DNA of 34,027 nt from positions 1-34,027 of the forward strand of contig DNTA01000324.1 in the NCBI GenBank assembly GCA_003500135.1, read 5' to 3'. The position numbers and the translations under genes are program-made. This DNA comes from Cytophagales bacterium. Its GTDB lineage: Bacteria; Bacteroidota; Bacteroidia; Cytophagales; Cyclobacteriaceae. Below the pieces are notes generated by a model, which made no database searches, was not told where the DNA came from, and saw only the letters and a list, made by a program, of their open reading frames with translations. Below, piece by piece: positions 1 to 8,431 of this stretch (position 1 is its first letter; each line of letters begins with the position of its first letter).

Positions 1-15
1 ACCGAGGAAAACAGG

Positions 16-44
16 AAAAAGGCTGTCCGATAACAGAAAGCCTT
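16..44 (-). terminator. Probable intrinsic terminator of pdhB
   Basis: Read on the minus strand, AAGGCT (44-39) and AGCCTT (24-19) can pair around a 14-base loop that holds a further CTGT/ACAG option, and a run of T follows (A16-A18 on the plus strand). It lies about 20 bases beyond the pdhB stop codon. The stem is short, so the call is moderate. Confidence 0.4.
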
Positions 45-65
45 AAACAGATCAATTTTATGTTT

Positions 66-1046
66 TTATTTCACATACATTACGCTTTTTACGGCATCGA
101 TGGTACGTTTTACATTTGGTAAAACAGCTTCTATTAATGTTGGTGCATATGCCAGTGGCACATCGCGGTTGGTAACTCGTTGAACAGGTGCATCCATGTA
201 ATCAAAGGCATATCGTTGTATGTGGTAGGCCAGTTCTGAAGATATGGAAGCCAACGGCCAGGCCTCTTCTACTACGACCATTCTGTTGGTTTTTTTAACC
301 GATTCCACCAAAGTGGCATAGTCGATAGGCCGAACGGTGCGCAGATCTATTACTTCGGCTTCAATGCCGTCTTTGGCCAGTTCTTCAGCAGCTTCATTGG
401 CTACTTTCATCATTTTACCGAATGAAACAATGGTTACATCATTTCCCTGCCGTGTAATATCAGCCACACCTATTGGAACCAGGTATTCATCCTCGGGAAT
501 ATCCATTTTATCGCCATACATCAGTTCGGACTCCATGAAGATCACGGGATCATCATCGCGAATAGAAGCCTTGAGAAGTCCTTTGGCGTCGTATGGATTG
601 GAAGGCACAACTACCTTCAAACCTGCAGTATTGGCATACCAGTTTTCGAAATTTTGGGAGTGCTGTGCTGCTAATTGGCCCGCATTTCCGGTAGGCCCGC
701 GAAACACGATGGGCACACTCACCTGGCCGCCTGACATAGAGTACATTTTCGCAGCGCTATTGATCACCTGGTCTATGGCCACCAGCGAGAAATTAAATGT
801 CATAAATTCAATAATGGGCCGCAATCCTTTCATGGCGGCGCCAACGCCCAATCCGGCAAACCCGAGTTCAGAGATTGGGGTATCCAAAACGCGTTCCGGG
901 CCAAATTCGTCCAGCATACCCTGACTGGCCTTGTAGGCGCCATTGTATTCAGCTACCTCTTCACCCATCAAAAACACGTTGGCATCCCGCCGCATTTCTT
1001 CTGACATAGCATCTTTTATAACCTCCCTGAATTGCTTTTCAACCAT
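66..1046 (-). CDS. pdhB: Pyruvate dehydrogenase E1 component, beta subunit
   Basis: This 326-residue protein is the beta subunit of the thiamine-diphosphate-dependent E1 enzyme, which decarboxylates pyruvate and passes the acetyl group to lipoylated E2 in the cytoplasm. The length is usual for E1-beta. The N-terminal half carries the transketolase pyrimidine-binding fold, with the conserved PISELGF motif at about residues 57-63; Glu60 is the expected contact to the cofactor. The segment [17 protein letters not shown] near residue 115-130 is typical of PDH E1-beta. The C-terminal third is a transketolase C domain. The gene starts with ATG, sits behind its own Bacteroidota-type promoter and appears to be transcribed alone; the alpha subunit is not next to it in this window. 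A branched-chain 2-oxoacid dehydrogenase beta subunit is the main alternative, but the sequence fits PDH better. Confidence 0.93.
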   Translation of the reverse strand: MVEKQFREVIKDAMSEEMRRDANVFLMGEEVAEYNGAYKASQGMLDEFGPERVLDTPISELGFAGLGVGAAMKGLRPIIEFMTFNFSLVAIDQVINSAAKMYSMSGGQVSVPIVFRGPTGNAGQLAAQHSQNFENWYANTAGLKVVVPSNPYDAKGLLKASIRDDDPVIFMESELMYGDKMDIPEDEYLVPIGVADITRQGNDVTIVSFGKMMKVANEAAEELAKDGIEAEVIDLRTVRPIDYATLVESVKKTNRMVVVEEAWPLASISSELAYHIQRYAFDYMDAPVQRVTNRDVPLAYAPTLIEAVLPNVKRTIDAVKSVMYVK

Positions 1047-1067
1047 AACTTTCTATTTTTTGGAACT

Positions 1068-1096
1068 CAAAAATAACCATTATTGTACATTGGCAA
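1068..1096 (-). promoter_or_regulatory. Bacteroidota-type promoter for pdhB
   Basis: On the minus strand TTG (1096-1094), an 18-bp gap and TATTTTTG (1075-1068) match the TTG-N17-23-TAnnTTTG consensus of the Bacteroidota primary sigma factor. Transcription would begin near 1061, giving a leader of about 15 bases before the pdhB ATG. Confidence 0.55.
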
Positions 1097-1117
1097 AATT
1101 ATTGTGTTTTTGATTTC

Positions 1118-1148
1118 AAAAAAAAAGCCCTCTCTAATGAGAAGGCCC
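1118..1148 (-). terminator. Intrinsic terminator of the OmpA-like lipoprotein gene
   Basis: On the minus strand an 8-bp stem (1146-1139 with 1134-1127, one G-T pair) with the four-base loop ATTA is followed directly by nine T. It lies 21 bases after the stop codon of the lipoprotein gene and just upstream of the pdhB promoter, so it insulates the two units. Confidence 0.85.
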
Positions 1149-1168
1149 TTTTACTATTAGCAAATATT

Positions 1169-2974
1169 TCACTTAACGGCATCTATAAAACGCGAATCGT
1201 CCATCAGGGCATTAAACTCAAGATCAGTTGAGATTTTGCCTTTCAATGACGGGTCGGCTTCTACGGCGTCTATGATTGAGCCTATTGCCGGATCTTTTTT
1301 GCCCAATCTGGCGTCGGCTATTGCAGCTCCATAAGCAGCCATGGCATAATCTTTATCCTTCTCGAAAAGTTCGTTGAAGGTTACCAAAGCGTTTTCATAT
1401 TCCTTTGCAAGTACTTGTGCCAAACCTTTATTGAAAAGGTTGTCATTATCGTCCATGGCGCTTGAAAGCGATTTAACAGCTTCAGGATATTTGGCCATCA
1501 TGATTTCCATAGCGCCTTTGGTGCCATTGAAACCATAGAGGGTTTTTGATGGTAGGTCCATACCCGTAGCATCAGACACGGCGGCATAGGCTTTTTGAGC
1601 GTTGCCCATGGCCAACTCTGCGCTACCCATATTTCCCATGGCATATGCATTTTTCTTTTTATTCAAAGAAATTTCAAGATGCGTAACAGCTTTTTCAGCG
1701 TGGCTGTTGGCGTTTCCAATACCATCTTTGATCATATTGATGTAAACAGCTGCTAAATTGTTATGAGAAGCCCAGTTGCTGTATGTCTTTACGGTAGCTT
1801 CGTAGATGGCGGCTTTCTCCTTTAAGGAAGGGGTAAGATGGGCGGCATATGCAAGTTCACCATACGACAATGTATCGGCAGGAAGATTTCCAGCGGCAAT
1901 TTGCCTGGCCAAAACAGAAATCTCAGCATCGGTCCTCTTTGGAATCACAGTGAGTATTTCCGTCTGCGCGGTCCTGAGGTCAGGATAAATGTCCCTAAAG
2001 ATTTTCCTGTATGAAGAAAGCTTGTGCAAGGCATCTTCTTTTTCTTCGAAGGTACCTGGCCCGTTGATGATTGTAAGAATCTCATTTTTGGCAGCCTGGT
2101 CAATTCCGTCATACTGCTCGAGTGCTTTTTTGAAATCTGACCAATCCTCTACTACAGGCTTCAATACAAATCTGATGCTGTCGGCCATACCTTTGTAATC
2201 ATAGCGCTTCATCATCATCCTGTAATAGTCTTCGATCACTTTGGCACGATTCTCAGAAAGGTTAGAGTTGATTCGCTCGGGGCCTTCAGGAGAGTGGGTA
2301 CCGGTGATGGTAACCGTTCTTGTTACGTTTTTCTCCGCCACAAAAGCTTTGAAATACTCCCCACGATCGCTTCTTTTTTCCGAAGGCCTTAGCACAGAAC
2401 TTCCCTGCAAGAAGTAGAAGTTGACGTTGGTTGGCTCAAGTTCCTCTTCAGGCGTCCATCCATCAACTGTTTCATCTTCGTAGTCATAACTGACATACGC
2501 GCCATAGTAAGTCGGGACCACCAGTTTGGAAGTAGTGATAAGTCCTTTTGCAACTTCAAGTTTTGGAGTTGGCCCTTTTTGCTTATCGTTTTTGTTATTG
2601 ATACCGTAACCAACGATGGTCAATTTGCCTGGATTCATAATTTCTTCGTATGGAAACTGGAATTCCTTAACTACTCGAGGTTGCTGTGAATCGCTATTCG
2701 GAAATTCGTTAGCGACGAATTCCACCCTTGCCATTCTTACTTCTTTATTGGCAAATTCATAAACCGGATCTATAGCGTATGTATGATCCTTTTTAAGCAT
2801 TTTCACAGGAAGGGTAGCTGACATTTCAAATTTGACTGTGTCTGAGTGCACCTCTAATGGTTTAGGAGCTACCTCTAGTTTCTGGTCCTTTGCCATTTTC
2901 ATCATAGAATTCAGCGCACAGCCTGAAAAAGCTGCTGAAGCTAAAAGTATAATGACAAATCGTAAATTTCTCAT
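1169..2974 (-). CDS. OmpA-like domain and TPR outer-membrane lipoprotein
   Basis: This 601-residue protein begins with a lipoprotein signal peptide whose lipobox ends at Cys19 (FSGC), so it is probably anchored in the outer membrane. Residues about 40-180 form a beta-rich region without a clear family. Residues about 184-255 resemble an OmpA-like peptidoglycan-binding domain (FYFLQGSSVLRPSE, then TITGTHSPEGPERINSNLSE and an NRA motif). The following segment, with DWSDFKKAL at about 278 and a conserved stretch to about 345, resembles the OmpA-like proteins that Bacteroidota annotators label DUF3868-type. The C-terminal 240 residues are TPR-like helical repeats. The gene has its own promoter and terminator. 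A structural role linking the outer membrane to the cell wall is inferred; the exact partner is unknown. Confidence 0.75.
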   Translation of the reverse strand: MRNLRFVIILLASAAFSGCALNSMMKMAKDQKLEVAPKPLEVHSDTVKFEMSATLPVKMLKKDHTYAIDPVYEFANKEVRMARVEFVANEFPNSDSQQPRVVKEFQFPYEEIMNPGKLTIVGYGINNKNDKQKGPTPKLEVAKGLITTSKLVVPTYYGAYVSYDYEDETVDGWTPEEELEPTNVNFYFLQGSSVLRPSEKRSDRGEYFKAFVAEKNVTRTVTITGTHSPEGPERINSNLSENRAKVIEDYYRMMMKRYDYKGMADSIRFVLKPVVEDWSDFKKALEQYDGIDQAAKNEILTIINGPGTFEEKEDALHKLSSYRKIFRDIYPDLRTAQTEILTVIPKRTDAEISVLARQIAAGNLPADTLSYGELAYAAHLTPSLKEKAAIYEATVKTYSNWASHNNLAAVYINMIKDGIGNANSHAEKAVTHLEISLNKKKNAYAMGNMGSAELAMGNAQKAYAAVSDATGMDLPSKTLYGFNGTKGAMEIMMAKYPEAVKSLSSAMDDNDNLFNKGLAQVLAKEYENALVTFNELFEKDKDYAMAAYGAAIADARLGKKDPAIGSIIDAVEADPSLKGKISTDLEFNALMDDSRFIDAVK

Positions 2975-3008
2975 ATGAATTAGCGTTTAATTTTAGGTTG
3001 ATTTCAAG

Positions 3009-3039
3009 CAAAAATATTGCTATAATTTCTTTAATCCAA
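3009..3039 (-). promoter_or_regulatory. Bacteroidota-type promoter for the OmpA-like lipoprotein
   Basis: On the minus strand TTG (3039-3037), a 20-bp gap and TATTTTTG (3016-3009) match the Bacteroidota consensus exactly. Transcription would start near 3002, leaving a leader of about 27 bases before the ATG at 2974. Confidence 0.6.
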
Positions 3040-3111
3040 CTAATCAGTTCAAAAAAGATGTTTATATTGGAATGTTTTTCTATTTTGCTGCAAGCCACAA
3101 TACCTGAAAAC

Positions 3112-3327
3112 ATGAAAAGGTTACAAGATTTCTTCGAGCGTCAAGCTTTCGGCGTCTGTACCAGAATGGGTGAAAAATTCAACATTCCATCATCAAGTAT
3201 CCGGCTTTCTTTCATATATGCATCTTTTCTTACATTCGGTTCTCCTGTCATAATATACCTAATATTAGCATGGATCATGAGCATACGCAAACTTTTGCGA
3301 CGTAAAAGGAATACTATTTGGTATTAA
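3112..3327 (+). CDS. Small PspC-domain membrane protein
   Basis: This 71-residue protein is little more than a PspC domain. The family signature is visible as GVCTRMGEKFNIPSSSIRL (residues 14-32), followed by a hydrophobic segment (about 33-58) and a basic tail (RKLLRRKRN). PspC proteins sit in the inner membrane; the founding member takes part in the phage-shock response to membrane stress, but single-domain forms in Bacteroidota have no fixed role. I chose the ATG at 3112, which places the PspC signature near the N-terminus as is usual; the frame stays open upstream to about 2998. Its TAA shares the bases TTAA with the stop codon of the convergent glycosyltransferase gene. Confidence 0.78.
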   Translation: MKRLQDFFERQAFGVCTRMGEKFNIPSSSIRLSFIYASFLTFGSPVIIYLILAWIMSIRKLLRRKRNTIWY

Positions 3328-4334
3328 TACGTTAAACTGCTGGTTTTTCTTACTCCTGTAACGAAATACCGGTACAGAATGGATCCTGGGTACATACCTT
3401 TAAGTGAACAGCCTTTTTCTCCTGCATATTTCCTTTTTTTCCAGTGTTTTCTCAAAGAAGCATAAAAATGCATATGCGCCCTGAAAACAGCTATTGTATG
3501 TTTGTAATTTCCCTGAACTAGAAAAATAATGGCAGCTAATCCGTCAAGTATCAATCTTATGGGCAACTTGACTATCAAAGCGGCTACCGACATGTTTTTA
3601 ATCATCAATGCCAGGCCATTTCGAAAGTTCAGGTACGTTTTACGGGGATTAGCGGCATTTAAGGTTCCTCCACCCACATGATATACTTCCGATTTACTAG
3701 TGTAATACACTTGATAGCCATGATTTTGCAGGCGCCAGCATAAGTCGATTTCTTCCATGTGGGCAAAAAAATCTTCATCAAAACCGCCCATATCATGAAA
3801 CAAGGTTGATCGTATTAAAAAACAGGCGCCCGTGGCCCAGAAAACCGGCGCTTCATCGTCGTACTGTCCTTCATCTTTTTCAAGGCTCAGGAGTAGTCGG
3901 CCACGGCAAAAAGGATACCCAAGCGTATCGAGCATTCCCCCTGCAGCCCCGGCATGCTCAAACATTTCCCTTACGTGATAGGATTTTATTTTGGGCTGTA
4001 TTGCCGCTACATGTGGATTTTTTTCCAGAAATTGAATTAAAGGATCCGTCCAACCCTCGGTAACTTCAATATCAGAATTTAAAATGAGGTAGTACTCTGC
4101 ATCAATTTGTGCCAAAGCACGGTTGTAACCGCCGCAAAACCCGTAATTCATAGGCAGTTTAATTACTCGTACTGCCGGAAATTCTGCACAAAGTACCTGA
4201 AGCGAATGGTCAGTAGAGCCATTGTCGGCTACTATAACCTCACATTCCGGGCTGTATAGGATAATAGCAGGCAGAAAACGACGCAACCAATGGGCGCCGT
4301 TGTAATTAAGAATAACAATAGCGGTATTCGGCAT
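3324..4334 (-). CDS. Family 2 glycosyltransferase (rhamnosyltransferase-like)
   Basis: This 336-residue protein has the GT-A fold of glycosyltransferase family 2. Visible motifs are VILNYNG (7-13), VADNGSTD (35-42), the metal- and nucleotide-binding LNSDIEV (85-91, with Asp88) and the acceptor-side EEIDLCWR (194-201). Residues about 248-275 are hydrophobic and may bind the enzyme to the inner membrane, with a basic tail after. It resembles WbbL-like enzymes that add a sugar to a surface polysaccharide or lipid-linked glycan; donor and acceptor cannot be told from sequence. Its ATG overlaps the ybaB stop codon by one base (TGATG), which suggests translational coupling. It is the last gene of the hisS-started minus-strand run. 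Confidence 0.85.
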   Translation of the reverse strand: MPNTAIVILNYNGAHWLRRFLPAIILYSPECEVIVADNGSTDHSLQVLCAEFPAVRVIKLPMNYGFCGGYNRALAQIDAEYYLILNSDIEVTEGWTDPLIQFLEKNPHVAAIQPKIKSYHVREMFEHAGAAGGMLDTLGYPFCRGRLLLSLEKDEGQYDDEAPVFWATGACFLIRSTLFHDMGGFDEDFFAHMEEIDLCWRLQNHGYQVYYTSKSEVYHVGGGTLNAANPRKTYLNFRNGLALMIKNMSVAALIVKLPIRLILDGLAAIIFLVQGNYKHTIAVFRAHMHFYASLRKHWKKRKYAGEKGCSLKGMYPGSILYRYFVTGVRKTSSLTY

Positions 4335-4663
4335 CAGAACATTTTGCTCAGATCAAGCCCCGGAATATTGGGCATGAATCCTTCTGTTGATTTTTTGAGT
4401 GTTTCTGCTGCTTTGGCCTCTACCTCCTCCAATGCTTTATTTGTAGCCGCTACAATGAGATCCTGAAGCATTTGTTTATCATCCTTATTTAAAAGAGGCT
4501 CCTCTATATCAATGGATAGCACTTTTTTCTTGCCGTTCACCACTACTTTTACCATATCTCCGCCAGCGCTACCTTCTGCGGTTACATGCTCAAGGCTTTC
4601 CTGAGCCTCTTTCATTTTGGCTTGCATTTCTTTCATCTTGCCAAATAAATTGGACATATCCAT
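4334..4663 (-). CDS. ybaB: YbaB/EbfC family nucleoid-associated protein
   Basis: This 109-residue protein matches the YbaB/EbfC family in length and pattern: an N-terminal helix rich in Met, Lys and Gln (FGKMKEMQAKMKEAQESL, 7-24), a central beta-sheet (VKVVVNGKKKVLSIDI, 38-53) and a C-terminal helical part ending in MPNIPGLDLSKMF. Family members are dimers that bind DNA and coat the nucleoid. The frame is open to 4801, but that longer form runs over the upstream CHU_C gene and lacks the family start, so I use the ATG at 4663. It follows the CHU_C-type gene by 17 bases and overlaps the glycosyltransferase start by one base. In many bacteria ybaB lies beside recR or dnaX; here it does not. Confidence 0.9.
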   Translation of the reverse strand: MDMSNLFGKMKEMQAKMKEAQESLEHVTAEGSAGGDMVKVVVNGKKKVLSIDIEEPLLNKDDKQMLQDLIVAATNKALEEVEAKAAETLKKSTEGFMPNIPGLDLSKMF

Positions 4664-4680
4664 TTTTGCTTCTTTTATTT

Positions 4681-6603
4681 TTATCTTATCAATACAATTT
4701 CTCCGTTTACCGCAAACGTTCTGTTCAATTGATCGGTAAACCCATAATAATATACATACGTACCGCCAGGCAAAGGTTTCCCGGATAAAGTCCCATCCCA
4801 ACCTTCCTGCGGGTCATTACTTTGATATACAATTTGTCCCCACCGATTATAAATCCGTATGTCTACCGTCGCAATAAACCTTGAAAAACAACGGAATTGC
4901 TGGTTTTCAGGTATAGCGCTATTCGGATTTATTGCATTCGGACAGGTTAATTTAGGTTGAAAGATTAGTTCAACAAAATTAGATACCACTTCGGGAAGGG
5001 CGCCGTCAGAAGGCAATGCCCTGATGCGATATCGTACCCTTTGATCCTGAAGTGTCTCGAAGTCTTCTAAATATAGCGTGTCAAGCCCTGCATTTTGTGT
5101 TCCTATCAGGTTGCCTTCCAGGTCAAATTGATCAATTTCATATTCAGCTACTCCATTTTGCCATCCGGCATAATGGTTCCAGTTCAGGCTTTGATCCTGT
5201 TGTGAGACGCGCAACAGAATTTGTTGGGCCCTTATGCTACCTTCCGACCTGTTTTGACATTCGTCCAGATAATTGACCCGGTATGAATATGCCACTTCAT
5301 TGGTCCTGACGGGCCCGTCATTGTATATATTCACCTCCGATACGCCTGTGGTGGCAACAGGCTGGTTTTGGGAGGTCCGGCTTATTTGGTATCGATCCAC
5401 CGAAACATTTTGTGGCTCCGGCCATTGAAGCTCAATATTCATCCCATTCACAGAAGCAGATATATTTTGGATTCCCGGAGGGGTGTCTTCAAAAATCGCC
5501 GTAACGCATTGAGTAGCTGATCTGCTGGTAAGACCGCTTGACGATGTCAATTCAACGAAATAACAATATTCGACGCCACAATTTATAGCTGTATCAGTAT
5601 ACTGGACAAGTGAGGCGTCCATTGAATTTAATATGTCACTGCCATTCCGGTTGATCCTGAAGCTCGTGAAATCACTGGTATTGGTTTGCCAGGTAAGAAC
5701 ATTTGAACCGTCGACTTCAGCGCTTGTGCCCAGGTTAATTGAACAAAATTCATTTGAAGGGATCGTTTCATTATCACAAGCATCAAATGCGGTGACGCGA
5801 AAACAATAAAATTGCGTTTCGGTATCGAGGCCTGAAATAATTTGACTGGTAGGGCTCTCTTCGAAATCGATGGTATCAATTACATTGTAGATTCCCGGGT
5901 TATTCGACGAACTCATTTCCAGTAAGTAAGGTGTAGAAGGATGCAGACGGTAATTTAACTGAATAGAGTTTTGGTCCATAACTTCTATGTCTCCGATTTC
6001 TCCCGGAACAAGGGCATTGATCAATGGTACACTTTTTGTGTTAACCGAGCAATTCACATTGGACGAGTCAATTTCTGTTTGTGCGCCATTGATCAAACCC
6101 TGCACGGTAATATTGTAGGGGCCAGGGGTTCCATAGTCGTGGTAATTGAGCGATTTTTGACTTACAATTTCATTGCTGCCATCTCCCCAGTCTATGTAAT
6201 AAGCGGGGTAAAAATCATCCTGAAGCTGGACGTATACAGCCGTTCCCTTGCAGGGGATGATAAAATAATCGGGAGTTTGCGGATCTATCACCGTGATTTC
6301 TCTTTCGAAAGATACGGGGTTACCGTTGGCCACAGTTTGTATAATGGTATATGTGCCAGGTTGGGTGTATTCGTGTGTGCCATTCCGCGTTGTATCTAAC
6401 GGTGAACCATCGCCATATTCCAAATTGACGGCCACATCTGAGGGGGCTCCGCTTTGATCAAAAACTTGAACGATAAACGGGGCGCAACCTATTTCCGAAT
6501 TAACGGTGAAATCTGCTCCGAACTGTGCAAGTGCACTCACCGGAAAGAAAATGGTCCAGACCAGGGTTAAAAAAATAGCTGATATGTTGATCAGGTGTTT
6601 CAA
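4681..6603 (-). CDS. Secreted PKD/Fn3-like protein with CHU_C (T9SS type B) C-terminal domain
   Basis: This 640-residue protein has a Sec signal peptide (residues 1-26, cleaved after ALA) and looks like cargo of the type IX secretion system. Two PKD-like domains follow: about 29-105, with EYGDGSP (62-68) and the closing GTYT motif, and about 110-170, with DWGDGS (138-143). Residues about 200-550 look like fibronectin type III-like repeats. The last 85-90 residues resemble the gliding-motility-associated C-terminal domain: IYNRWGQIVYQS, then GWDGTLSGKPLPGGTYVYYY and the ending NGEIVLIR. The usual NGDGxND loop at the start of that domain is missing. The only start that keeps the signal peptide is TTG at 6603, directly after an in-frame TGA. 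It lies between hisS and ybaB in the same direction. Confidence 0.85.
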   Translation of the reverse strand: MKHLINISAIFLTLVWTIFFPVSALAQFGADFTVNSEIGCAPFIVQVFDQSGAPSDVAVNLEYGDGSPLDTTRNGTHEYTQPGTYTIIQTVANGNPVSFEREITVIDPQTPDYFIIPCKGTAVYVQLQDDFYPAYYIDWGDGSNEIVSQKSLNYHDYGTPGPYNITVQGLINGAQTEIDSSNVNCSVNTKSVPLINALVPGEIGDIEVMDQNSIQLNYRLHPSTPYLLEMSSSNNPGIYNVIDTIDFEESPTSQIISGLDTETQFYCFRVTAFDACDNETIPSNEFCSINLGTSAEVDGSNVLTWQTNTSDFTSFRINRNGSDILNSMDASLVQYTDTAINCGVEYCYFVELTSSSGLTSRSATQCVTAIFEDTPPGIQNISASVNGMNIELQWPEPQNVSVDRYQISRTSQNQPVATTGVSEVNIYNDGPVRTNEVAYSYRVNYLDECQNRSEGSIRAQQILLRVSQQDQSLNWNHYAGWQNGVAEYEIDQFDLEGNLIGTQNAGLDTLYLEDFETLQDQRVRYRIRALPSDGALPEVVSNFVELIFQPKLTCPNAINPNSAIPENQQFRCFSRFIATVDIRIYNRWGQIVYQSNDPQEGWDGTLSGKPLPGGTYVYYYGFTDQLNRTFAVNGEIVLIR

Positions 6604-6652
6604 TCAAAAAATTTTGAGCTAAATATACAAATACAATTGCTGTCTCAGGTAT

Positions 6653-8035
6653 TTATACTTCTTTTTTGAAAAAGGTGAGTATTTCCGTCAAAGTCATGGA
6701 TTTTTGCTCACCAAGTCGCATGTCTTTAAATGTCAATTTGCCGCTTTCCAATTCTTCGGTGCCCGCAAGAATTACATAAGGAATTCCTTTTTTATTCGCA
6801 TAATTCATTTGCTTTTTGAGCTTTACCGGTTCAGGGTATACTTCTGTGCTGATGCCGGACGCCCTTATTTGGCCTGCTATCCCTACTATTTTCTTCTCCA
6901 GCGTTTTATCGAAATTTACAATCAGCAAATCTGTACTGTTAAGACTTTCATCCGGGAAAAGTGAAAGGTCTTCCATTACATCATAAATACGGTCTACTCC
7001 AAAAGAAAACCCAACACCACTAACGCCTTCCAGGCCAAAAACCCCTGTAAGATTATCGTAGCGGCCTCCACCACTGATAGAAGAAGTGATCTGGCTGTTC
7101 AGGGCCCGAACTTCAAAAATAGCCCCGGTATAATATGACAAACCTCTCGCCAGGGTAATGTCAAACTGTAAATGATGGTTCGTAAGACCGTAGGCGTCGA
7201 TGTATTCAAATATCTCTCGAATTTCTTTCAGGCCTTCTTCGGCTTCATCAACGCCCTCAAGTACATTTTCCATTGCTTCCACTAATTCCAGGTTCTCTTT
7301 ATTCCCGGCGTCGAAAAGAAAAGACAGTTTTTCGATGGCCGATTTATCAAAACCACTATTGAGTAGCTCCTCTTCCACTTTTTCACGGCCTATTTTATCG
7401 AGCTTGTCAATAGCAACGCAAAGCGGCCCTTCATTGCCCGCTTCGCCAATATATTTAGCCACACCGGTCAGGATTTTTCTGTTGTTGATTTTTATTACAA
7501 AATCGTGGATGCCCAGCTGATGAAACACTTCATTCATCATTAGTACATTTTCGGCTTCGCAAATGAGAGAGTTGGCGCCCACTACATCGGCATCGCACTG
7601 ATAAAACTCGCGGTAACGTCCTTTTTGCGGGCGGTCGGCCCTCCATACCGGTTGAATCTGGTATCGCTTAAATGGAAATGTCATTTGTCCGTGGTTCATT
7701 ACCACGTAGCGCGCAAAAGGTACAGTAAGGTCGTATCGCAAACCTTTTTCAGAAATTTTTGGGAGAAGCGCCTTGGCCCCTTCTTTCCACTCCGTATCAG
7801 ACACTTTTTTCAAAAAGTCGCCGGAGTTTAACACCTTATATAATAACTGGTCCCCTTCGTCGCCATATTTACCTGTTAAAACGGATAGGTTTTCCATGGC
7901 CGGGGTTTCAAGCGGCTGAAAGCCATACTTGATAAATACTGATTCGATGGTATTGAGAATAAATTTTCTTTTCACCATTTTATCAGGATCAAAATCCCTG
8001 GCGCCCTTTGGTATACTTGGTTTTGCTACGCCCAT
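6653..8035 (-). CDS. hisS: Histidine--tRNA ligase
   Basis: This 460-residue class II aminoacyl-tRNA synthetase charges tRNA-His. Motif 1 lies near residue 35-45 (QPLETPAMEN). Motif 2 holds FKRYQIQPVWRADRP and GRYREFYQCDADVVG. The histidine-specific LARGLSYYTGAIFEV and motif 3 (GVGFSFGVDRI) are intact, and the last 95 residues form the anticodon-binding domain. The open frame can be read three codons earlier from a TTG at 8044; I prefer the ATG at 8035, which gives the usual N-terminus (MGVAKPSIPKGARDF). The length is somewhat above the 420-430 residues of E. coli HisRS but fits Bacteroidota. It heads the minus-strand run hisS > CHU_C protein > ybaB > glycosyltransferase, a mix of functions that suggests co-transcription by position rather than pathway. 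Confidence 0.96.
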   Translation of the reverse strand: MGVAKPSIPKGARDFDPDKMVKRKFILNTIESVFIKYGFQPLETPAMENLSVLTGKYGDEGDQLLYKVLNSGDFLKKVSDTEWKEGAKALLPKISEKGLRYDLTVPFARYVVMNHGQMTFPFKRYQIQPVWRADRPQKGRYREFYQCDADVVGANSLICEAENVLMMNEVFHQLGIHDFVIKINNRKILTGVAKYIGEAGNEGPLCVAIDKLDKIGREKVEEELLNSGFDKSAIEKLSFLFDAGNKENLELVEAMENVLEGVDEAEEGLKEIREIFEYIDAYGLTNHHLQFDITLARGLSYYTGAIFEVRALNSQITSSISGGGRYDNLTGVFGLEGVSGVGFSFGVDRIYDVMEDLSLFPDESLNSTDLLIVNFDKTLEKKIVGIAGQIRASGISTEVYPEPVKLKKQMNYANKKGIPYVILAGTEELESGKLTFKDMRLGEQKSMTLTEILTFFKKEV

Positions 8036-8133
8036 TTCCTTCAAAATTTTTGCAAAACTATAAATAAAGGCACAAACCTAAAGTATATCCGTTGTTTTCC
8101 ATGAAAAATATAATAGGAATAAGTGCAAAACAC

Positions 8134-8164
8134 TTGTGGGTGTAAAAACATTTGGCTAATTTTG
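8134..8164 (+). promoter_or_regulatory. Bacteroidota-type promoter for rpsU
   Basis: TTG (8134-8136), a 20-bp gap and TAATTTTG (8157-8164) match the TTG-N17-23-TAnnTTTG consensus exactly. Transcription would start near 8171, with a leader of about 34 bases before the rpsU ATG. No Shine-Dalgarno-like sequence is present in that leader. Confidence 0.65.
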
Positions 8165-8204
8165 CGCTCCAATTTGGGATAAACCATTTTAACAGATATT
8201 TAGT

Positions 8205-8399
8205 ATGATCGTTGTAAACGTTAAAGAAAACGAGTCAATTGACAAGGCGCTAAAAAGGTTTAAAAAGAAATTTGAAAGAACTGGGGTGTTGCGTGAAATC
8301 AGAGGTAGAAGCTACTATGAAAAGCCTTCCATCTCAAGAAGAAATGAGAAGATCAAAGCGGCTTACAAGCAGAAAATGCAGGAGCAGCAAAATTCTTGA
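8205..8399 (+). CDS. rpsU: Small ribosomal subunit protein bS21
   Basis: This 64-residue, highly basic protein is bS21, which binds late to the 30S subunit near the anti-Shine-Dalgarno end of 16S rRNA. The family pattern is clear: MIVVNVKENESIDKALKRFK at the start, then FERTGVLREIRGRSYYEKPS and a basic helix to the end. It has its own promoter and heads the run rpsU > xerC > hpf. In Bacteroidota bS21 helps hide the anti-Shine-Dalgarno sequence, and in some Flavobacteriia rpsU itself carries a strong Shine-Dalgarno for self-control; here the leader (TTTAGT before ATG) shows none, so that loop is not evident in this organism. Confidence 0.97.
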   Translation: MIVVNVKENESIDKALKRFKKKFERTGVLREIRGRSYYEKPSISRRNEKIKAAYKQKMQEQQNS

Positions 8400-8431
8400 T
8401 CCATCACTACCAAGTCTCATAACTTTTAATT

